64,000 nucleotides of DNA, taken from assembly GCA_027625915.1 (NCBI GenBank), contig JANTQA010000042.1:2244001-2308000 (forward strand). Direction: 5' to 3'. The DNA comes from Anaeramoeba flamelloides (taxonomy: Eukaryota; Metamonada; Anaeramoebidae). The position numbers and the translations under genes are program-made. Below the pieces are notes generated by a model. It made no database searches. It worked only from the letters and a program-made list of their open reading frames with translations, and was not told where the DNA came from. Below are positions 58,901 to 64,000 of this stretch, one piece after another. Positions within the stretch are counted from its first letter, which is position 1. Every line of letters begins with the position of its first letter.

Positions 58901-59410
58901 CTGACCAAAATCGGATTTTTTGGAAATAAAAAGGAATATTTTTTTCTTTTTTTCAATTTTTTTTTCTTTTTATTTTTTTTGATCCCCAATCAAAAGAAAA
59001 AAAGTAAAAAAAATGTTACTTGCTATTGTTGATTCTAAAGGAACGATTATGATGAAAATAATTTTGATGTTTCTTTCTTTTAAGGCCCGAAATAAAGTTG
59101 AAATATGAGAAACAACAACATTTTCTTGATTAAAAAGATCATCGGCAACAAAGAATTTAATAAAAGAGCTTGGGATTTGGTGTAATTGTTTTTGGATCCA
59201 ATTTGTTTTTAAAAGTCCCTCTGGTTGGTAACTTTCCGAAAATTGTTTTATGTTGTTTTTTTTTTTTGGTAGCTTGCTCAAATTTTCAAACGAAAGAAAT
59301 TTGTAGTTTTCAAAAGATGAATCTTTTAATAATGATTTTTGAGATTCTTCTCCAATAAGTCCAATAAGTGGGGTTGGTTGACTTATAAGATCATCGTGGT
59401 AAGTGTTCAT
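52990..59410 (-). CDS. TRAPPC11: TRAPP complex subunit 11 (TRAPPC11), 3 exons
   Basis: Large TRAPPIII-type tethering-complex subunit acting in ER-to-Golgi and autophagosomal trafficking. Exons (minus): 59410-59020, 58418-57193, 54957-52990; the phases join exactly, giving ~1194 residues, near the ~1130 of animals. Exon 1 holds the N-terminal segment (GLLKTNWIQKQLHQIPSSFI, ALKERNIKIIFIII). Exon 2 is the foie-gras domain (IRKVKKNRDFYMKKK, then YKASLKYYLRSYKFL, NIGFYYNSAANYSIERK). Exon 3 is the gryzun beta-domain region (FKAHFTQFQVKLNENIYLKL; VGELFQINLILETNSD; near the end SEEFLFSGFVDTTFQILPRA). Odd: an Asn-Gly repeat encoded by a GTTACC hexamer array (53640-53690) and acidic/Lys tracts. Introns are 601 bp and 2235 bp, the latter repeat-filled and perhaps hiding a further exon. 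Confidence 0.9.
55550..56130. repeat. ~600-bp dispersed repeat, copy 1
   Basis: Colinear, same plus orientation, with 61520-62115: AACACATCAAAATTCAATTT, AATAAATTAAGGGTG, GGTTAGATACTATTGACT, AAAGATGAAAAAATGATTTT, TTTTAACTGTGTGGAAAATT. A weak third copy is at 45630-45920. Confidence 0.75.
56165..56550. repeat. hairpin-module locus 4 (in TRAPPC11 intron)
   Basis: Starts CACTAAGTGCTGTTGAGT, then alternates TTTTTTTGAGGTTTTCTATT, GAAAATCTATTGATTTT and GTGAAGTGTTCTAGG modules, then their complements (AATAAATAGAAAACTCAAG). It carries uninterrupted versions of the module that a MITE splits at 32242. Confidence 0.75.
56738..56890 (-). CDS. coding-like island in TRAPPC11 intron 2
   Basis: From acceptor CTCTAG (ending at 56891) the minus strand reads 51 codons: LNLKILYVNSNSKDLLKIYT, then IPENDSSILENNYFGHNF and ISPPINYTAL, up to a GTAAAC donor (GT at 56737-56736). 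Composition is as coding-like as the real exons, and it sits where the linker between the foie-gras and gryzun domains should be. It begins and ends in phase 2, while the flanking TRAPPC11 exons join in phase 0, so using it requires further small exons on both sides. Alternatives are a decayed exon or a nested gene. Confidence 0.4.
58511..58606 (+). CDS. short antisense ORF in TRAPPC11 intron 1
   Basis: ATG frame MTKDQIEKLIKFTKINSERK, continuing LLFWITTRLL, with a GTAAGG donor at 58603 overlapping the stop. It looks like a first exon on the opposite strand inside TRAPPC11 intron 1 (58419-59019). No second exon was located. The minus strand of the same intron also has a protein-like run (FEDQFLWINKKHFFGTQF). 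Confidence 0.25.
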   Translation: MTKDQIEKLIKFTKINSERKLLFWITTRLLL

Positions 59411-59766
59411 AATTACAAATAGTCAAAGAAAACAGAATCTCTTCAATTCACAAGCAATTATTCAATACTAAACAAAAAAAAATGAAAAAATGATGAATAC
59501 TTTTTGGTTTTAAGAAATTAAAAAAGTATAGAATAACAAAAAAATGTTAGTGTTTTTGTAAATTCTTTCTTGAAAAGTGAGTTTGTTGTTTAGAAAGTTA
59601 AAGAATAAAAACAAAAAATCTCTAAATAAGATCAACAATTTGTCATAGAAGGTTTCTTTTTAGTTACATTATTTTTTTACAGAATTATAATGAGAAATTC
59701 CAATTTATTTACAATAAATTGATAATTAAATTTCCATTTCTGGAAATTTAGAACTTTACTTTTAAA

Positions 59767-60093
59767 ATGACCATTGAAAAACAATCTTTTGATTGCCAGC
59801 CAATTTTACAAAGTTCCTTAACCTTTACTCAACCAAGTTCTTTCTTTAAAGCTTTTGTAAAAAAAATTGTAAAAATGGAAACAGAACAAAAAAATTATTG
59901 AGATATTTATTTGAATTTATCAGTCTACTGATAAATTCTAATAAAATACAAAAAAATTTTAGTTCAATATCAATTTTGATAAATCTTTGAACTGTTATAT
60001 ATCAAACAGGACAGACAAAGAAAATTTTAAAGAAGAACAAATTTTAGAGGGTTTCTTGACACTTTACCACATAAAATGCTTTATTCATAGGTG
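59767..60093 (+). CDS. possible gene start divergent from TRAPPC11
   Basis: ATG at 59767 begins MTIEKQSFDCQPILQSSLTF, continuing TQPSSFFKAFVKKIVKMETE to TGA at 59899, with GTAAAA available as a donor after KAF. A second protein-like block at 60005-60093 reads TDKENFKEEQILEGFLTLYH and KCFIHR up to GTGATC. Both are on the plus strand, ~360 bp from the TRAPPC11 start, consistent with a shared bidirectional promoter. The splice phases between the two blocks were not resolved. No family recognised. Confidence 0.35.
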
Positions 60094-60370
60094 ATCAGAA
60101 TAATTTCAAAAAATGGAAAATCAAGGAAAATTTTCCAAATATAAATTGTAATTTATCAGTATTGAAAAAATAATTAACAAATTCTCACAAAAAAATGAAG
60201 ATAATATATAGAGAAAGATGATTTCAAAAATAAGTTTTCTGAGTTTCTTAAAATAGGTAGATTATGAAAAAACAATTCTTAAGGACTGGAAAAGGGGATT
60301 ATACACTAACTAAATCCCTTACCGCTTGCTGAATATTATAGCATAAAAATTTTTGTAACAAAAACAAACA

Positions 60371-60567
60371 ACCAGTACCACTTTTTGGGCACAAACTTTG
60401 ACTGAAATTTAAGGAACAAAAAAAATCTCAAGGAAAGCCCAAAATTTTATATCTGAGAAATAAAACCCATTTTCTAAAAATTCTGAAAAAAAGTGTCTTA
60501 ATTTTGAATTGTTTTGTGTCTTAATTATCAAACAAAGTTTGTTACCTAAAAGCGGTACTAATGGTAG
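60371..60567. mobile_element. CAGTCAGTT MITE, old relic
   Basis: Recognisable as ACCAGTACCACTTTTTGGGC at the left and CCTAAAAGCGGTACTAATGG at the right, with TTTAAGGAACAAAAAAAATC inside. Heavily substituted. Confidence 0.65.
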
Positions 60568-61519
60568 TTGAAAATTTAACCAGTAAAAAAATATCAGTAA
60601 ATTTTCAAAATTAAAAAAAACAACTTTTGAATCCCTTTTTTTAAAATTCTAAAATAGGTAATAAATGATTAATACCTATTTAAAAAAATAAAATATTATG
60701 TTTTGGTATTCTTATAAATAAAAACCTATTAATAAAGAAAAATGAGATATTTAAAAGTATTTTGATCAATAAATTCCTTGAAATACTAAATTATTTTATG
60801 TCTCCGTAAAAAAGGCTGATTGTACAATTTAGTAGTTGTTAAAGAGAGTTTTTATCAACCTTGGGTGTCTTTCAAACAGTAGAAAATATTATTTACTTGC
60901 TTTTCAACTAAATCAATTGAACATTTTTCAATACACTAATATATAAAAAAATATTTTTGATAAGAAAAAATGCAAAAATTTCATAAAATTGATTTAACGG
61001 TATTTTGTTTTTTAAATAATTTGTGATCCTTTAACCTATTTTTAATTGAAGGTAAATGAAAAAAAAATATTTTTTTTTAAAAAATTACTAGAAATAAATT
61101 CATGTAAAAATACTTTGTTAAAATTTTCAATCTTTTACTTAAATTTTATTAATAATAAATAAAAATTAGTAAATCTATTTTATTTTAAGAAGAGTAATGT
61201 TCATATTGTTTTAGGAAAAAATTTATTACTAGTATTTTTAAATATAAAATGGAAAAGAAATATTGAGAATAGTATTACATTTATTTCAAAATGAAGTATT
61301 TAAAATATCAATTAATGCAAATAATACTATATTTTTTACAACTGATTGTAAATTTTAAATGTTAAAATGCTATTTTCAAATCTAAAATTTCAGATAAAAA
61401 CTACATAGATAAGAATATCTTAATCATGATGGTTTTAAGAATAAAAAATTTTTATATAAACTTTTTTTTTTATTTTTTTTTAGAAGTTTTCAAAATACTC
61501 TTTTTTACAAAATACCCTC
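60568..61519. other. mostly gene-free stretch
   Basis: One weak exon candidate at 60860-60935; otherwise AT-rich with nothing supported. Confidence 0.4.
60860..60935 (-). CDS. weak exon candidate
   Basis: Minus strand after acceptor TATATTAG: CIEKCSIDLVEKQVNNIFYC then LKDTQ, meeting GTTGAT as a possible donor. Protein-like but short, and no partner exon was seen. Low confidence. Confidence 0.2.
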
Positions 61520-62115
61520 ATGAGACAACAATCCAAAAATATCCACCAGATACAAATAATTACTTTTTAAATTTCAATTACAAATTTTTAACACAAAAAA
61601 ATTCAATTTTTGAAAAAAACAATCTCATTTCATAAATTCAAGAAGAAATGTAAGCTTGGAACCATTCAAAAATTGAAATCAAAACACTTTTTTATAAATT
61701 AAAATACTCAAAAAATAAAAAAAAATAGTTAATTATTAATATTAATAAATTAAGGGTGCATTAAAAAAATATTTTCTTTGGGGGGGGACAAAAAAATGTA
61801 TCTGATAAATTTTTCCAAGTTTCTGTTAGGAAGATAATTGAACGAATGGTTAGATACCATTGACTGGTTTTATTTGGGTTCTTCCATTTGGAACAACTCA
61901 ACCTTAACCGAATATCAATCTTTGAAAAAAAAATTGATCAAACGAAACAAGTTGCGTAATTCGAAAAAGAAAATGAAAAAAAAATAAAAGATGAAAAAAT
62001 GATTTTCAAATTTTACAAAAATCAAAATTATTTCCAATTTGAACGAATTCTAATTATTATGATTTATTTGAACAGTTTTAACTGTGTTGAAAATTTTGAA
62101 TTTTAGTTTATATTT
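61520..62115. repeat. ~600-bp dispersed repeat, copy 2
   Basis: Partner of 55550-56130. The part of the 69-residue frame at 61426-61635 that overlaps it is repeat sequence. Contains an eight-G run at 61781-61788 that copy 1 lacks. Confidence 0.75.
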
Positions 62116-62242
62116 GCCACATATTCATATCAATTATGATTGAAGATGTGTTATTCAACTTGTTTCGAATTTATTCTTCAAAGTTAAATTATTAAAAATA
62201 TTGATATTTGAGAAAAAAAATTAAAAAAAAAAGGTTATCTCT

Positions 62243-62438
62243 ATATTTAGTTCCGCTTTTAGGACAAAAACTTTAAATAAAATTTAAGGTACAAAAAATC
62301 TTAAATTAAAGTACATTTTTAGGTTTTTTTTTTCTCATGGATTATTTTACTAGAATTAAATTTTGAGCTTTAATTTATGATTCTTTTGTACATTAAATAT
62401 TATTGAAAGTTGGTTTCTAAAAAGTGGAACTGGTGATA
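62243..62438. mobile_element. CAGTCAGTT MITE, old relic
   Basis: Left TTAGTTCCGCTTTTAGGACA, right AAAAAGTGGAACTGGTGATA; inner AATTTAAGGTACAAAAAATC. Ends eroded. Confidence 0.65.
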
Positions 62439-63534
62439 TAATAATCATTTTCTTCTCTTATGCTTGAAATTGATACTAATTTCTCTAGAAAAAAAAACTT
62501 TTACGGTTTTCAATGAATAGTTTGTTTAATGAATATTATCCCATTTTGGGTTTAAAATATGGTGGATATCTGATATTTTTTGTTCTTCAACCTATAAAAA
62601 TGATTTTATTTTATTTTCTCTTAGATTATAGTATCAAGGTATTTTTCGCCTTTTCTTTTAATTTTGAAAATTTCTGTTTAAATTTATTTTGTAAGAGAAG
62701 TAAAAAAAGTGTACAAAAATGATTTATCCAAAATTTATATATTTATAAAGTCTTCTACTGGAAAAAATTTGGTAAATTCGGTATATTCGCCACATTTGGA
62801 AAAACAATATGTGTGAACTTGTTTGCCAAAGAAAAGTTATCAAAATTTTTGGAAGTGAAATTATTTTTTGTATTACAAAAACAAAATGCTTTTATTATAT
62901 AAGCATTAACTGGTTTCTTCTTGTTTCACGACACCCAACTGAAAAGAAGAAGATTCTAAAGATTTATTATTTCTATTAATGGATTATGGTAACCAATATT
63001 TGGACCATTTTGAAAAACTCTAAATTATACTTTTTTTATAAAAATTATCACAGGAAAACACATATAATTTATTCATCAACTATATATTTAATCTATATGT
63101 TTTTCTTTCCAAATTTGAATTTTAAAATTTATTTTACAAGTAAATTTCTATTATTATTTAATATTTCATTAGTTAATGATAAATAATATTATAAATATTT
63201 ATTAAAATTTCAAAATAAAAATTTAGAAATTGAGAGGATATCTTGATTTATAACCAAGTAACCTCGAAGGGCATAGAATACTGGGTTGTTTTTCTTTTAT
63301 TTTCCAAAATAAAATAAAATTTAATAAAATTTCTTTTTATTTCCGAAAGGTGTAAAACCCTAATTACTATTTTCTTAAAGTTTTCTTTTTTATCTGTTAA
63401 TTATATAGATTTAATCAATAAAAAGAAAATCTTGAAACAATCTAAAGATAATTTTTTTTTAATTTTTATTTTGATTATAAAATCGATAGATTATATAAAA
63501 AAAAAAATAATTATAAAAAAAAAAAAAAGGTGCC
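62439..63534. other. gene-free AT-rich stretch
   Basis: Hydrophobic Phe-rich frames (62513-62722, 62986-63186) have no supporting splice signals or family features. Nothing else seen. Confidence 0.4.
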
Positions 63535-63850
63535 CATGTGTTTTGTAGAGTTCCGTCAAGTGTTGTCAAATATCTAGGTTCCACTGTTTTTTCTTTTTTA
63601 TTTGTTAAGTGTTCTAGGTTTTTTTGAGGTTCTCTATTTTATTTAGAAAATATTTTGATTTTCCAAATAAATAGAAAACTCAAAAAAACCGAACGAAAAT
63701 CTGTAGATTTTTCAACTAAACAGAAAACTCAAGAAAACTTACTGGCGCCCATTCAGGATTCAAAAGAATACAGCGAAATCACTTATTTTACTCAATTGTT
63801 TTAAATTCAGAAAAAGATAACATAATGATTTTTAATTTTTGAAATAAAAA
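63535..63850. repeat. hairpin-module locus 5
   Basis: Opens with GTAGAGTTCCGTCAAGTGTT, the decamer type seen at 680, then CTAGG, GTTAAGTGTTCTAGG and GAGGTTCTCTATTTTATTT, then the complements AATAAATAGAAAACTC. An ~80-bp small palindrome follows at 63755-63830. Confidence 0.7.
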
Positions 63851-64000
63851 GAAAATGAAATAAATTTTCAGTTTTTTTTACTAAATTAAAAAATAATCTT
63901 ATAGTCATAAGAGGAAATTAATTTCTTCCCTTAAAAATAATAACAAAAAAAATTAATTCGAATTTTTTTATAACTTAAATAAAAAAAAAATAATATGCAA

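Noticed and set aside
62513-62722. 69-residue hydrophobic ORF that could pass for a membrane protein
   Set aside because: Phe/Leu/Ile content is what random AT-rich DNA gives; no conserved motif or splice context.

Overview
This is eukaryotic nuclear DNA, very AT-rich (roughly four fifths A+T by eye), with sparse genes split by T-rich spliceosomal introns. It holds no operons, ribosome-binding sites or prokaryotic signatures. Conserved proteins (cyclophilin, Atg8, eL33, TRAPPC11, INCENP), Asn/Lys/Gln-rich tracts and long intergenic deserts point to a free-living, probably amoeboid, protist. An Anaeramoeba- or amoebozoan-like genome would fit, but the sequence does not fix the taxon. Every confidently modelled gene ends in TAA and reads with the standard code. 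Introns mostly start GTTTG, GTAAG, GTAAC or GTAT.

Layout. 0-12 kb: mostly repeats (a decamer/hairpin locus, a 580-bp near-perfect hairpin, a TA-flanked MITE), plus one Gln/Asn-rich exon with a GLEBS-like motif at 2.0-2.2 kb. 12.5-13.4 kb: a cyclophilin whose third exon is only 7 nt. 14-19 kb: an old duplicated block and a 0.7-kb TIR element. 19.6-25.4 kb: a coiled-coil protein with a PH domain cut in two by a ~4.4-kb intron; that intron holds a dead LINE, which itself holds a 259-bp TIR element. 28.6-29.6 kb: a six-exon Atg8 gene. 30-38 kb: repeats and MITEs. 38.1-38.6 kb: a one-exon gene with a PAH/HHD-like C-terminus. 40-42.4 kb: hairpin modules and retroelement relics. 43-45.4 kb: a coiled-coil gene divergent from an INCENP gene recognised by its C-terminal IN-box. 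48.7-49.1 kb: ribosomal protein eL33 (RPL35A), with a hairpin-element relic just upstream. 50.6-51.9 kb: a 1.27-kb element with TCGCGA-rich ends. 53.0-59.4 kb: TRAPPC11 on the minus strand, with a 2.2-kb repeat-filled intron. 59.7-64 kb: an uncertain divergent gene start, MITE relics and more hairpin modules.

The genes are unrelated housekeeping functions: folding, autophagy, ribosome, ER-Golgi trafficking, mitosis. They do not form a cluster. The striking content is the set of palindromic non-autonomous elements, several nested so that empty sites can be read from paralogous copies, and the small-exon gene structures. I saw no new defence or metabolic system.
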